Shown: positions 16,949-25,125 of the stretch, piece by piece
How the letters are laid out: every line of letters starts with the position of its first letter
How positions within the stretch are numbered: position 1 is the first letter of the stretch
Assembly: GCF_008974145.1 (NCBI RefSeq)
Contig: NZ_BJKP01000019.1
Coordinates: forward strand, 1 to 64,000
Length of the DNA stretch: 64,000 bases
From: Microcystis aeruginosa NIES-4325
GTDB taxonomy: Bacteria; Cyanobacteriota; Cyanobacteriia; Cyanobacteriales; Microcystaceae
Direction of reading: 5' to 3'
Program-made: the position numbers and the translations under genes
Notes under the pieces: generated by a model
What the model was told of the DNA's origin: nothing
Database searches by the model: none
The model's input: only the letters and a program-made list of their open reading frames with translations

Positions 16949-17899
16949 ATGGCTACTCATATTGTTACTGGTGTCGCGGGTTTTATCGGTTCTAACTTGG
17001 CAGAAAAGCTTTTAGAACAAGGAGATCAGGTGATCGGCATCGATCAATTTAACGATTATTACGACCCCAGTTTAAAGCGCAAAAATGCTGATATACTAGC
17101 AAAATATCCCGAATTTAAGTTAATTGAAGCGGATATACAAGCCCTTGACTGGAGACAACTGTTGCAAGGAGTAGAAGTATTATTCCATCAGGCAGCCCAA
17201 GCAGGAGTCAGAGCAAGCTGGGGTGATGGATTTCGTCAATATACCGAAAGGAATATAAATGCTACTCAAATCATTCTTGAGGCCGCTAAGGAAACCCCTT
17301 CTTTACAACGGATGGTTTTTGCTTCCACTTCCTCGGTGTATGGCAATGCGGAAACGATGCCGACTCCCGAAACCCTTTGTCCCCAACCGGTTTCACCCTA
17401 CGGTATCACCAAATTAGCGGCAGAAAGACTCTGTTGGCTATATCACCAGAATTTTAACGTTCCCGTCACTGCCCTGCGTTATTTCACCGTTTATGGACCG
17501 CGGCAACGTCCCGATATGGCTTTTCATAAGTTTTTTCAAGCAGCTATCGCAGGTAAAGCCATTGGTATCTACGGGGATGGCAAACAAACCCGCGACTTTA
17601 CCTTTATTAGCGATGCTGTGGCCGCTAATTTAGCCGCTGCCGTAGTCCCGGAAGCGGTGGGGGAGGTGTTTAATATTGGTGGGGGTAGTCGCGTGGTTTT
17701 GCTGGATGTCTTGGATACGATGGAAAAAGTTATCGGTAAACCAATCGAGCGATCGCATCAAGGCTTGGCCCGAGGAGATGCCCGTCACACCGCCGCCGAT
17801 GTCACCAAAGCCCGTACTATTCTAGGTTATAATCCCCAAGTCTCTTTAGCCGAAGGATTAGCCCAAGAATGGCAGTGGATTCAGGAATTATATTGTTAA
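16949..17899 (+). CDS. NAD-dependent epimerase/dehydratase (nucleotide-sugar 4-epimerase type)
   Basis: An extended short-chain dehydrogenase of 316 residues. The Rossmann motif is GVAGFIGSNLAEKL at residues 8-21, with the acidic GIDQFNDYYDP loop typical of UDP-glucuronate 4-epimerase-like enzymes. The catalytic triad is S in ASTSSVYG and Y/K in SPYGITKLAAE; the sugar-binding segment is RYFTVYGPRQRPDMA. It likely acts on a UDP-sugar for polysaccharide synthesis, but the substrate cannot be read from sequence. The ATG has AGGATTAA upstream. It is a single gene ended by a strong hairpin. Confidence 0.9.
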   Translation: MATHIVTGVAGFIGSNLAEKLLEQGDQVIGIDQFNDYYDPSLKRKNADILAKYPEFKLIEADIQALDWRQLLQGVEVLFHQAAQAGVRASWGDGFRQYTERNINATQIILEAAKETPSLQRMVFASTSSVYGNAETMPTPETLCPQPVSPYGITKLAAERLCWLYHQNFNVPVTALRYFTVYGPRQRPDMAFHKFFQAAIAGKAIGIYGDGKQTRDFTFISDAVAANLAAAVVPEAVGEVFNIGGGSRVVLLDVLDTMEKVIGKPIERSHQGLARGDARHTAADVTKARTILGYNPQVSLAEGLAQEWQWIQELYC

Positions 17900-17924
17900 C
17901 GGGGGCAATATCCTTAATAATCAA

Positions 17925-17951
17925 AAAATCTCCCTTTTACAGGGAGATTTT
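17925..17951 (+). terminator. bidirectional rho-independent terminator
   Basis: A perfect 11-bp stem (AAAATCTCCCT / AGGGAGATTTT) with a 5-base loop sits in the convergent gap between the epimerase gene and the DUF1517 gene. A/T tracts at both ends allow it to work in both directions. Confidence 0.85.
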
Positions 17952-17981
17952 GGGCAATGTCTAGGGTTATCCCCCGACAAA

Positions 17982-18923
17982 CTACACTAATTTCAGATCG
18001 GGATAATTGGCGAGAATGTCATCTTGACTGAGAATATCACCCTCGCTTTGGGGAGTCCAAATCACTTCTACGGCTAAAAGTCGATCGCCTCCCATACTAC
18101 CAATTTGTTGCAGGGCTTGTTTCAAGTCTTGGGAATCATTAATTTTAGGTAGGGAAAATCTACCAACAATGCCGGCTAAAATAGTCACCAAAATATAGCC
18201 TTCTGGTGCGGTTTTAGATAATTCCCCAGCCGATTGGGGTAAAATATTGTCTGTAGAACCTTGACGCAGTTGATTATTGTAATTAGTTAAGGTTTCCGCC
18301 GTTAGTTTACCGCGTTCGTTGAGAGACCACTGATTAAACTTCGCTTCCGCACTGCTCAGGCTGGTTTGTTGGGAATCGACGTTACCATAAACCCAGTATT
18401 CCGGATGACGTAACAGGGCGAGGGCCGATTCTTGTAAGACTTCGACTCGTCCCTCGGAGGTGCTAGTATCGACTGTTAGGGCGATTTGATTTAATTCTTG
18501 TTGCAGATAACGGGCATTAGCCAACAAACCCACCTGTACTTTAGCCACGGAGACGGTTTCATATCCCGGTTCAACAGCCATACCATTCTCATCACTGCCT
18601 CCACCACTGCGGAAAGCATTAACGAGGAAATTGGCAATAGCAAAAAAGATTAACAGAGAAATTAAGCCACCGCCACCACCACCCCAAAAGAAGGGTAAAA
18701 GGAAGGGAAAACCAATACCTCCACCGTAACCCGGTGAACTGTAACCACCACCTCTAGAAGGGCTAATACTGCGACTAGGGGCGCGAAAACTACCGCCCCC
18801 CATTCTACCCCCCGATGCCGCTAAAGCACTGGGAATAGAACCGAAAATCAGCGTTGTCACTAATCCTAGAACTAATAGCGGCTTGGCAAGCGATCGAACT
18901 TTAGTTAAAATTTTGTCAATCAT
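17982..18923 (-). CDS. DUF1517 membrane protein
   Basis: The 313-residue protein has an N-terminal hydrophobic helix ending in SALAASGG (signal peptide or anchor, about 12-36), a Gly/Ser/Arg-rich low-complexity stretch (about 37-70), a second hydrophobic segment (LISLLIFFAIANFLVNAF) and the DUF1517 domain from about 118 onward (VSVAKVQVGLLANARYLQQEL). Family members occur in cyanobacteria and plastids; function is not established to my knowledge. It is monocistronic, with a dispersed repeat upstream. Confidence 0.88.
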   Translation of the reverse strand: MIDKILTKVRSLAKPLLVLGLVTTLIFGSIPSALAASGGRMGGGSFRAPSRSISPSRGGGYSSPGYGGGIGFPFLLPFFWGGGGGGLISLLIFFAIANFLVNAFRSGGGSDENGMAVEPGYETVSVAKVQVGLLANARYLQQELNQIALTVDTSTSEGRVEVLQESALALLRHPEYWVYGNVDSQQTSLSSAEAKFNQWSLNERGKLTAETLTNYNNQLRQGSTDNILPQSAGELSKTAPEGYILVTILAGIVGRFSLPKINDSQDLKQALQQIGSMGGDRLLAVEVIWTPQSEGDILSQDDILANYPDLKLV

Positions 18924-18994
18924 AAGAACACCGAAGCAACCCTTTATTTACTAGGATAACCAGTTTCTCCCTCAGAGATAGACAAATCTTGAAA

Positions 18995-19085
18995 TCAGTT
19001 ATCAGTTATCAGTGATCAGTTATCAGTTATCAGATTTGAGTTTTCGGTTCACTGATTACTGTTTACTGTTTACTGATCACTGAAA
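18995..19085. repeat. (CAGTTAT)n repeat with complementary arm
   Basis: Heptamer copies at 18995-19034 are followed by TTCACTGATTACTGTTTACTG-type sequence up to the next start codon. The two halves can pair, so a transcript through this gap could form a hairpin directly before the CoaBC-like gene. Confidence 0.8.
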
Positions 19086-19089
19086 ATTT

Positions 19090-20349
19090 ATGACTTGGAA
19101 TTTCTCCCCTCCCACGGATTCACCTTTAGGCGATCGCGAAGTCCCCTTAGAGAGTCATCATCTCTGGGGTAAAAGGATTGCTTTACTGGTAACGGGAGGG
19201 ATTGCGGCCATGAAAGCGCCGCTAATTGCCCGATCTTTGCGGAAATTCGGGGCTACAGTCGTGGCTTTTGTCTCGGAAGAAGCTTTAAGATACGTCACTA
19301 GGGAAGCTTTGGAATGGAGTACGGTTAATCCCGTAGTTAGTCAATTAACGGCAAAAGCAGAACATTTAAGCGATCAATCTCCCTTTGATCTTTATTTAGT
19401 CGCCCCCGCTACCTATAACACGATTAATAAGTTTCGTTACGGAATCGCTGACGGAGTGATCACTTCATGCTTGGCCTCGGCCTTGGGACGACAGGAAAAG
19501 GGAAAAACTAAAATTCTGCTTGTCCCCACCATGCACGGCAGTTTACATAATGCTATTCTGAGCGAATCTTTGCAAACTCTCGATCGCTGGGGAGTCGAGA
19601 TTATGCCACCCCGGGATGATTACGGTAAGCACAATCTCCCCGGAGAAAAAGAGATTACCGTGGCAGCCTGTGGGATTCTCAGTAATTCTGTGCTGAAAAA
19701 TAGGCCGATTTTAGTCACTGGTGGACCCACACCCGTGATTATCGATAATATCCGTCGTTTAACTAATCGTTTTACTGGACAGTTAGGAGTCGCTATTGCA
19801 GAAGAATTATACCTGCGCGGGGCAAAGGTGCAGTTAATCCACGGACGCGGCAGCTATACACCCCCCGCTTATTTACCCCACGAAATTATTGAAACCTATG
19901 ACGAGTATCTAGGGAAGGTGATGGGAGAATTAGAGAGTAAAGATTATCAATTTGGGATTTTCTCGGCGGCAGTGGCAGATTATCGCTTAGAAAACCCTTT
20001 TTCTGGTAAGATTCCCAGTGGAGGGCAGTTAAATCTTAATTTTGTGCCGACGGAAAAGGTGATTGACAAGGTGAGAGAAAATTTTCCCGATTTAGAGATG
20101 GTGACTTTCAAGTATCAGGAGGGAGTCAGTCAGGAGGAGTTACTGGAAATCGCCCGCAAACCCCTAGAAAAGGGCTATCAAGCCGTCATTGCTAATCGGG
20201 GTGAGGAAAAGGGCAGTCAAGGGGAACAGGTGGCTTATTTGGTCACAAAAGCGGCACTGGGAAAATTTATCGGGAAAAAAGCGATCGCTATTGGCATCGC
20301 CGAATATTTAGAACAGCGAGCCAAAAATGTTACAATCGAAAAAATTTAA
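19090..20349 (+). CDS. CoaBC-like flavoprotein (divergent phosphopantothenoylcysteine decarboxylase/synthetase)
   Basis: The 419-residue protein has both halves of CoaBC: an HFCD flavoprotein domain (about 28-210: LLVTGGIAAMKAPLIARSL, AEHLSDQ with the probable catalytic His, VAPATYNTINKF) and a CoaB-like ligase domain (about 215-415: VTGGPTPVIIDNIRRLTNRF, FSAAVADYRLE). It departs from canonical CoaBC. The usual P-A-M-N is PTMHG, and the Cys-containing substrate clamp (A-C-G-D-x-G-x-G-R) is AACGILSNSV. It may therefore act on another substrate. A 2Fe-2S ferredoxin gene follows by 43 bases. The canonical coaBC would have to lie elsewhere; that is testable. Confidence 0.8.
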   Translation: MTWNFSPPTDSPLGDREVPLESHHLWGKRIALLVTGGIAAMKAPLIARSLRKFGATVVAFVSEEALRYVTREALEWSTVNPVVSQLTAKAEHLSDQSPFDLYLVAPATYNTINKFRYGIADGVITSCLASALGRQEKGKTKILLVPTMHGSLHNAILSESLQTLDRWGVEIMPPRDDYGKHNLPGEKEITVAACGILSNSVLKNRPILVTGGPTPVIIDNIRRLTNRFTGQLGVAIAEELYLRGAKVQLIHGRGSYTPPAYLPHEIIETYDEYLGKVMGELESKDYQFGIFSAAVADYRLENPFSGKIPSGGQLNLNFVPTEKVIDKVRENFPDLEMVTFKYQEGVSQEELLEIARKPLEKGYQAVIANRGEEKGSQGEQVAYLVTKAALGKFIGKKAIAIGIAEYLEQRAKNVTIEKI

Positions 20350-20392
20350 TATTTTTTAATATTAATTTGCAAAAATTTAGGGTAAGACAGTC

Positions 20393-20692
20393 ATGGGTAA
20401 CATCAACTTCGTCAAAGAGAATAAGATCGTGGTAGCGGCAGATGGAGCGAATTTACGAGAGAAAGCAATCCAGAATGGCGTTGATATCTACACTTTTGGC
20501 GGTAAATTGATGAATTGTGGCGGTTACGGGCAGTGTGGTACTTGTATAGTGGCAATTGTCGAGGGGATGGAAAATCTCTCAGCTAAAACCGACTTTGAGC
20601 AGCGCTGTCTGAAGAAAAAACCCGAAAATTATCGTTTAGCCTGTCAAACCATGGTTAATGGCCCTATTAGCGTCCAAACTAAACCAAAATAG
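20393..20692 (+). CDS. 2Fe-2S ferredoxin-like protein
   Basis: The 99-residue protein has the plant/bacterial 2Fe-2S fold with cluster ligands in [10 protein letters not shown] and a fourth Cys in YRLACQT. From memory it resembles cyanobacterial low-abundance ferredoxins of the Slr0148 type rather than photosynthetic PetF, being more divergent around the cluster loop. It is a soluble one-electron carrier. Position 43 bases after the CoaBC-like flavoprotein suggests it may serve as that protein's redox partner; this is inference. Confidence 0.88.
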   Translation: MGNINFVKENKIVVAADGANLREKAIQNGVDIYTFGGKLMNCGGYGQCGTCIVAIVEGMENLSAKTDFEQRCLKKKPENYRLACQTMVNGPISVQTKPK

Positions 20693-20719
20693 CATTTAGC
20701 GGTTTTTGGCTGCGGCCTG

Positions 20720-20757
20720 GTCAGTGATCAGTGATTGGCGATCACCGATCACTGATA
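20720..20757. terminator. hairpin from dispersed repeat between ferredoxin gene and psbQ
   Basis: ATCAGTGAT (20727-20735) and ATCACTGAT (20748-20756) form a stem in the convergent gap. It is built from the CAGT-type repeat found through the window. No T-run follows, so termination is only possible, not certain. Confidence 0.45.
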
Positions 20758-20761
20758 CAAA

Positions 20762-21202
20762 CTAACTAGGAACAATATTTAAGAAAGCATCGAAGTCTTT
20801 TAATGCTTCTTGGAACTGATTAGCAGCAAGACTAGCATCTTTTTCTTTGGCTGCCGCATCGATACGTTCAAAGTGAACGAAAAGATTTTTCGCTAACTGC
20901 TTGGCTTTTTCTTGGTCTTTGGGCAGTAAATTACGGGATAATCCTACCATTTCCTGACGCAATTGCCCCAACGGACCGTGGATATAGGTGCGAGTATCTA
21001 CCCAATTTTTGTCAGCGATGAGGTCTTGCAAAACGCTCATTTTTTGGCGAAATCCTTCTATGGGTTGGATATAAACCTGTAACTGTTCGATTTTTTGCGG
21101 ACTGTAAACGGTGGGGATAGTTGCTTGGGGACCACTGCAACTAACCAGCAGGGTAGTAACTAGGACTAAAACTAGGGAAATAATCGAGCGAAGACGTGGC
21201 AT
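20762..21202 (-). CDS. psbQ: photosystem II lipoprotein PsbQ (CyanoQ)
   Basis: CyanoQ is a lumenal lipoprotein that stabilises the oxygen-evolving side of photosystem II. The start is ATG 21202 (MPRLRSIISLVLVLVTTLL), which gives a normal lipoprotein signal with lipobox LVSC; an upstream ATG adds eight residues before the signal. The mature part has the conserved YSPQKIEQLQVYI, DKNWVDTRTYIHGPLGQLR and LLPKDQEKAKQLAK helices of the four-helix bundle and ends DFDAFLNIVPS. It closely matches the Synechocystis protein as I remember it. Single gene. Confidence 0.95.
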   Translation of the reverse strand: MPRLRSIISLVLVLVTTLLVSCSGPQATIPTVYSPQKIEQLQVYIQPIEGFRQKMSVLQDLIADKNWVDTRTYIHGPLGQLRQEMVGLSRNLLPKDQEKAKQLAKNLFVHFERIDAAAKEKDASLAANQFQEALKDFDAFLNIVPS

Positions 21203-21349
21203 TGGTTTATATGTACTATTTAACAAACTATTGACGTTCTCTCCCGATAACCAGTCAAGCTATCGGGACGATTTTTACTTTATCAGGTTGTGGGATTCCC
21301 AAATCAGATTTCACTCCCAACGACCTTGACAGTAACTCGGTGTTATTGA

Positions 21350-22483
21350 CTAGAGGTGATCAAACTGTTTCATAAAAGCTCGATCAATCCGATCTTTCCA
21401 TAACCATAGTAACGGTGATTGCCATGCGAAACCGCCCCAAGATGCGATCGCTTGTTGGTCTCCTGTCCCGATTAAACTCAGATAATTTTTCTGGGGAAAA
21501 TAGGGTTTTAGTGGCTGATTTTGCAGAATTCTTCCTAAATTATCGAACAGAGGTTTTCCTTGTCGGACGGCAAAAACTCCCGCTTTCGGACGGGGATAAT
21601 CTGGAATCGTGGCAATATCTCCCACGGCAAAAATATGGGGATGGGAAAGAGATTGCAGATAATTATTCACTAAAATAAACCCTTTTTCATCTGTCAGTAA
21701 TCCTGACGCTTTAATCCAACTAGGGGCCGAGGCAGCCGTTACCCAAATTGTATAATCCATGGGGAAAACTAGCCCCGATGAACAGATAATCCGATCTGCT
21801 TGCACTGCCGTCACATCCGTTGATAAATATAATCTAATTCCCCTTTGTTTAAAAATATTCTCTAAACGTTGACTGACCCAATTATTATGGTTCGGTAGGA
21901 GTTTTTTTCCTCGATGAATTAGAGACAAATTCAAATTACTGCTAGAGTTGAGAGTTTTGGCCAAACGGGACTGCATATTTAAAGCTAATTCAACTCCGCC
22001 TGCACCACCACCAACAATGACGATATTTAGAGTATTATTAGGGTTTTTAACCGCTTTTTTGAGGATTTCTTGCCATCCTTCCCGAAAAATCGGCACTGGT
22101 TTGGCGGGAATAGCGTACTCTTTAGCACCGATAACATTATCTACCTCTGGGATGCTGCCGATATCGATCGAGAGATAATCAAAGGGAATCTGTAAAGAAT
22201 TATCACAAATTACTTGACATTTTTCCGTATCTATGAAATTAGCTTTAGCCAAACAGAATTGCGCTTGAGAATACCTAGCTAGAGAAGGTAAATCGATATG
22301 AGTCTCAGCAAAATCATAAAAACCGGCGATGTGGCCGGGTAACATTCCCGAATAGGGGGTATGGGTGACATCGCTAATTAAAGTTAATTGAACGTTTTTT
22401 AGGGGTGATTGCCCCCAAAGACGAAGGGCGATCGCATGACTGTGACCACCACCGATAAAAACTAGGCGCTTGACTAAATCCAT
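21350..22483 (-). CDS. NDH-2-like FAD/NAD(P) oxidoreductase, SelD-fusion-type
   Basis: A flavoprotein of 377 residues with an FAD motif at the N-terminus (FIGGGHSHAIALRL), an NAD(P) motif near 160 (IVIVGGGAGGVELAL) and the second FAD motif IFAVGDIATIPDYPRPKAG. The GGGHSH opening and end sequence resemble the N-terminal half of the cyanobacterial fusion in which an NDH-2-like domain precedes selenide,water dikinase (from memory). Here the protein ends at 377 residues with no SelD part. A role as quinone or sulfur/selenium-related reductase is possible; the substrate is unknown. Confidence 0.82.
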   Translation of the reverse strand: MDLVKRLVFIGGGHSHAIALRLWGQSPLKNVQLTLISDVTHTPYSGMLPGHIAGFYDFAETHIDLPSLARYSQAQFCLAKANFIDTEKCQVICDNSLQIPFDYLSIDIGSIPEVDNVIGAKEYAIPAKPVPIFREGWQEILKKAVKNPNNTLNIVIVGGGAGGVELALNMQSRLAKTLNSSSNLNLSLIHRGKKLLPNHNNWVSQRLENIFKQRGIRLYLSTDVTAVQADRIICSSGLVFPMDYTIWVTAASAPSWIKASGLLTDEKGFILVNNYLQSLSHPHIFAVGDIATIPDYPRPKAGVFAVRQGKPLFDNLGRILQNQPLKPYFPQKNYLSLIGTGDQQAIASWGGFAWQSPLLWLWKDRIDRAFMKQFDHL

Positions 22484-22702
22484 AAAAAAAGGGGATTGCT
22501 GCCGGAAAAGTTAAATTCTAATGAATATATCTTCTGGCACAGAAATTCTGTTGCAAGATCGAGAGTAGATAGACAAAAACTCAAGACATCGAGGCCAAGA
22601 ACTTTTAACCAATGACAGTCAATTGGGATTTTGCTTTTTTCGGACTCGATATTCTTAAGTAAATTTTATCTAGTATCTTCGCTTCCCAATAGAGAGAAGT
22701 CT

Positions 22703-23893
22703 ATGCAAGAAGTTTATATCGTGGCCGCTGTCCGGACTCCAATTGGTCGTTTTGGTGGGGGATTAATGGGATTATCCCCGGCGGATTTAGGGGCAACAGT
22801 GATGAAATCCGCCCTAGAAATCGCTAATTTGCCACCAGAAGCCCTAGATTTGTACATTTTCGGCAATGTTTTGGGATCGGGTCATGGTCAGTTAATTCCC
22901 CGGCAAGCGGCGATTAAAGCGGGAATTCCCGTAAGCGTGGACGGATATCGGGTGGATATGGTTTGTTCTTCGGGAATGATTGCCGTTAGTAACGCTGCCA
23001 CCTCAATTCGCGCTGGCGAAGCAGATATCGTCCTCGCCGGGGGCATCGAATCCATGTCCCAAACCGGCTTTTTTCTCTCCCATCGGGCCCGGTGGGGTTA
23101 TAAATTCCTCATGGGGGCGCCAGAACAATTAACCGACCTATTACTCCACGATGGCTTAACCGATGCTACCACGACTGAGGGCATGGGTTCCCAAGTGGAT
23201 CGCCTCTGTCTCGATCGCGGGGTTTCTCGGCAAGCATTAGACGAAATTGCCGCCTTATCCCACCAAAGAGCGGCCACAGCCACAGAAAAAGGCTGGTTTA
23301 ACGGCGAAATCGTGCCAATTGAGCTTAAATCTAAGAAAGGTTCTACAATTATCGCTCAAGATGAGGGTATTCGTTCCGATAGTACCCCAGAAGGTTTAGG
23401 AAAACTGCGGCCGGCTTTTAATCCGTCGGGAGTTTTAACCGCAGGCAATAGTAGTCAGATTTCCGATGGGGCCGCCGCTATCCTTTTAGCCAGTCAAAAA
23501 GCTGTGGATCAGTACGGTTTAAAACCAATTGCCAAAATCCTTGGCGGCGCTGTGGGTGCTGGCAAAACCGATCGCTTCCCAGAATTCCCCGTCCTAGCGG
23601 TGAAAAAATTACTGGCATCCCTAGATAAAACGATCGAAGATTTCGATTTAGTGGAAAATAACGAAGCTTTTGCCTTAAATAATCTGCTTTTTGAGATGGA
23701 TCTGGGGTTAGCGAGGGAAAAACAAAACGTTCACGGGGGAGCGATCGCATTAGGTCATCCCATCGGCGCTTCCGGTGCGCGGATTCTGGTGACGTTAATT
23801 AATGCGTTGAAAGTACAGGATAAAACCCTCGGTATGGGGGCCATCTGTCATGGGACCGGTGGCGGAACAGCGATCGCAATTGAAAGAGTTTAG
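22703..23893 (+). CDS. phaA: acetyl-CoA acetyltransferase PhaA
   Basis: PhaA condenses two acetyl-CoA to acetoacetyl-CoA, the first step of polyhydroxybutyrate synthesis. The start is ATG 22703 (MQEVYIVAAVRTPIGRFGGG) with AGAGAGAAG upstream. The 396-residue thiolase shows the nucleophile Cys88 in DMVCSSGMIAVSNAA, the GHPIGASGAR His and the second Cys in CHGTGGGTA, with NNEAFALNN in between. Length is normal. It is followed after 12 bases by phaB. Confidence 0.96.
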   Translation: MQEVYIVAAVRTPIGRFGGGLMGLSPADLGATVMKSALEIANLPPEALDLYIFGNVLGSGHGQLIPRQAAIKAGIPVSVDGYRVDMVCSSGMIAVSNAATSIRAGEADIVLAGGIESMSQTGFFLSHRARWGYKFLMGAPEQLTDLLLHDGLTDATTTEGMGSQVDRLCLDRGVSRQALDEIAALSHQRAATATEKGWFNGEIVPIELKSKKGSTIIAQDEGIRSDSTPEGLGKLRPAFNPSGVLTAGNSSQISDGAAAILLASQKAVDQYGLKPIAKILGGAVGAGKTDRFPEFPVLAVKKLLASLDKTIEDFDLVENNEAFALNNLLFEMDLGLAREKQNVHGGAIALGHPIGASGARILVTLINALKVQDKTLGMGAICHGTGGGTAIAIERV

Positions 23894-23905
23894 GAGGAAA
23901 AAGCT

Positions 23906-24622
23906 ATGGTATCTCTGGGACTAGAGGAGAAAGTTATCGTCGTTACCGGCGGAAATCGAGGCATTGGGGCGGCTATTGTCTCTCTTTTGATAGATTTGGG
24001 GGCCAAGGTGGCTTACACGGATTTAGTCGCCGATAATCCCCAGGGTTTAGGCATTGTGGCCGACGTGACTAAGTTGGAATCGATGGAAGCGGCAGCTAAA
24101 CAAATTGAAGCGGAATTGGGACCGGTTTACGGTATCGTCGCTAACGCGGGGATTACCAGAGATAACTTTTTCCCTAAATTAACGCCGCTAGATTGGGATT
24201 TAGTGATTAATGTCAACTTAAAAGGGGTTAATCACACGATTAAACCGTTTATTGAGGGAATGTATGAACGACAAGCGGGATCGATCGTTTGTATTAGTTC
24301 TATTTCTGGTGATCGTGGTAATGCTGGCCAAACTAATTACGCGGCCACAAAAGCGGCAGTTATCGGTTTAGTCAAATCTTTAGCGCGAGAAGCTGCCCGT
24401 TATAATATTCGCGCCAATGCGATCGCGCCAGGGTTTATTAACACGGAAATGACTTTAGCGATTCCCGATAAAGTTCGCGATAAAATCACCGCCGAAATTC
24501 CCTGTCGTCGCTTCGGTGAACCCGCAGATATCGCCTGGGCAACTGCTTATTTACTCTCTCCTGTGGCCAGCAGTTATGTCTCTGGAGAAGTCCTCAGAGT
24601 TAATGGGGCCCATCACACTTAA
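23906..24622 (+). CDS. phaB: acetoacetyl-CoA reductase PhaB
   Basis: A short-chain dehydrogenase of 238 residues that reduces acetoacetyl-CoA to (R)-3-hydroxybutyryl-CoA with NADPH. Visible motifs are TGGNRGIGAAIV (cofactor), NAGITRD, SSISGDRGNAGQTNYAATKAA (Ser, Tyr, Lys triad) and APGFINTEM. A strong ribosome binding site (TAGGAGG) precedes the ATG by 8 bases. It is co-transcribed with phaA; the polymerase genes resume about 500 bases downstream. Confidence 0.95.
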   Translation: MVSLGLEEKVIVVTGGNRGIGAAIVSLLIDLGAKVAYTDLVADNPQGLGIVADVTKLESMEAAAKQIEAELGPVYGIVANAGITRDNFFPKLTPLDWDLVINVNLKGVNHTIKPFIEGMYERQAGSIVCISSISGDRGNAGQTNYAATKAAVIGLVKSLAREAARYNIRANAIAPGFINTEMTLAIPDKVRDKITAEIPCRRFGEPADIAWATAYLLSPVASSYVSGEVLRVNGAHHT

Positions 24623-24654
24623 TCAGTTATCAGTTATCAGTTATCAGTTATCAC
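24623..24654. repeat. (CAGTTAT)n repeat after phaB
   Basis: Four copies of the heptamer follow within a few bases of the phaB stop codon. Another partial copy lies at 25045-25062. Confidence 0.8.
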
Positions 24655-24917
24655 TGGGTAAGTTATCAGTCATCTAATTCAAAGATGGAAAATGTGTTTG
24701 TTATCGAAAAAATCGGGTCTAAAACCTCGCGTTTTAATGCGAAAATTTTTCGGAGCAGGGCATAAATCCCCGTTACAAAAACGGCCTCCGTTCGGCGGTT
24801 CGGCTGAGCTCACCGTCGAAGCCTGCCCCCTGCCTCCGTTATTTAGTGCCCGTTTAGCTAGTAAACAGGAGAGAAAAAATTATAAATCAGGAGTCTGAAG
24901 AAACGGTTAGTGACGAG
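24655..24917. repeat. palindrome-rich dispersed element
   Basis: This GC-contrasting stretch holds several short palindromes, including TCGC...GCGA near 24728-24743 and a motif at 24788-24821 whose reverse complement resembles the repeat CCGTGAGCTTTTGCCGAACG at 54287 and 61590. A 68-codon frame spans it, but the composition is repeat-like and I do not support it as a gene. It may be the remnant of a mobile element end. Confidence 0.45.
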
Positions 24918-25046
24918 ATGAGGTCTGAATATGACTTTTCCAGTGGTATTCGTGGCAAATATTATGAAGCTTATTTTCAAGATTCAGCCTCAGTCAATGA
25001 AGCGTTAAGATTACTGGCAAAAATTGCCAAGTCTGGAGAAATATGA
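24918..25046 (+). pseudogene. antitoxin-like small gene with internal deletion
   Basis: A 42-codon frame reads MRSEYDFSSGIRGKYYEAYF and continues QDSASVNEALRLLAKIAKSG. Cyanobacterial antitoxin-like proteins of this type, as I remember them, have about 18 extra residues (G-T-N-V-V-L-L-x-P-D-V type) between GKYY and DSxSVNEALR. Coding-like sequence also extends upstream (NQESEETVSDE) without a start codon. So both the start and the centre are damaged. No toxin gene is adjacent. It splits the pha gene group. Confidence 0.6.
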
Positions 25047-25125
25047 CTTATCAGTTATCCGTTATCGGGTGTAGGGTGGGTTAGTAAACTAGCGAAATTA
25101 GAGTTAAAGGAAAAGGGCAAAAATA

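Noticed and set aside
24692-24898. A 68-codon plus-strand frame between phaB and phaE
   Set aside because: It runs through palindromic repeats, is rich in Pro, Arg and Lys and overlaps the antitoxin remnant in another frame.
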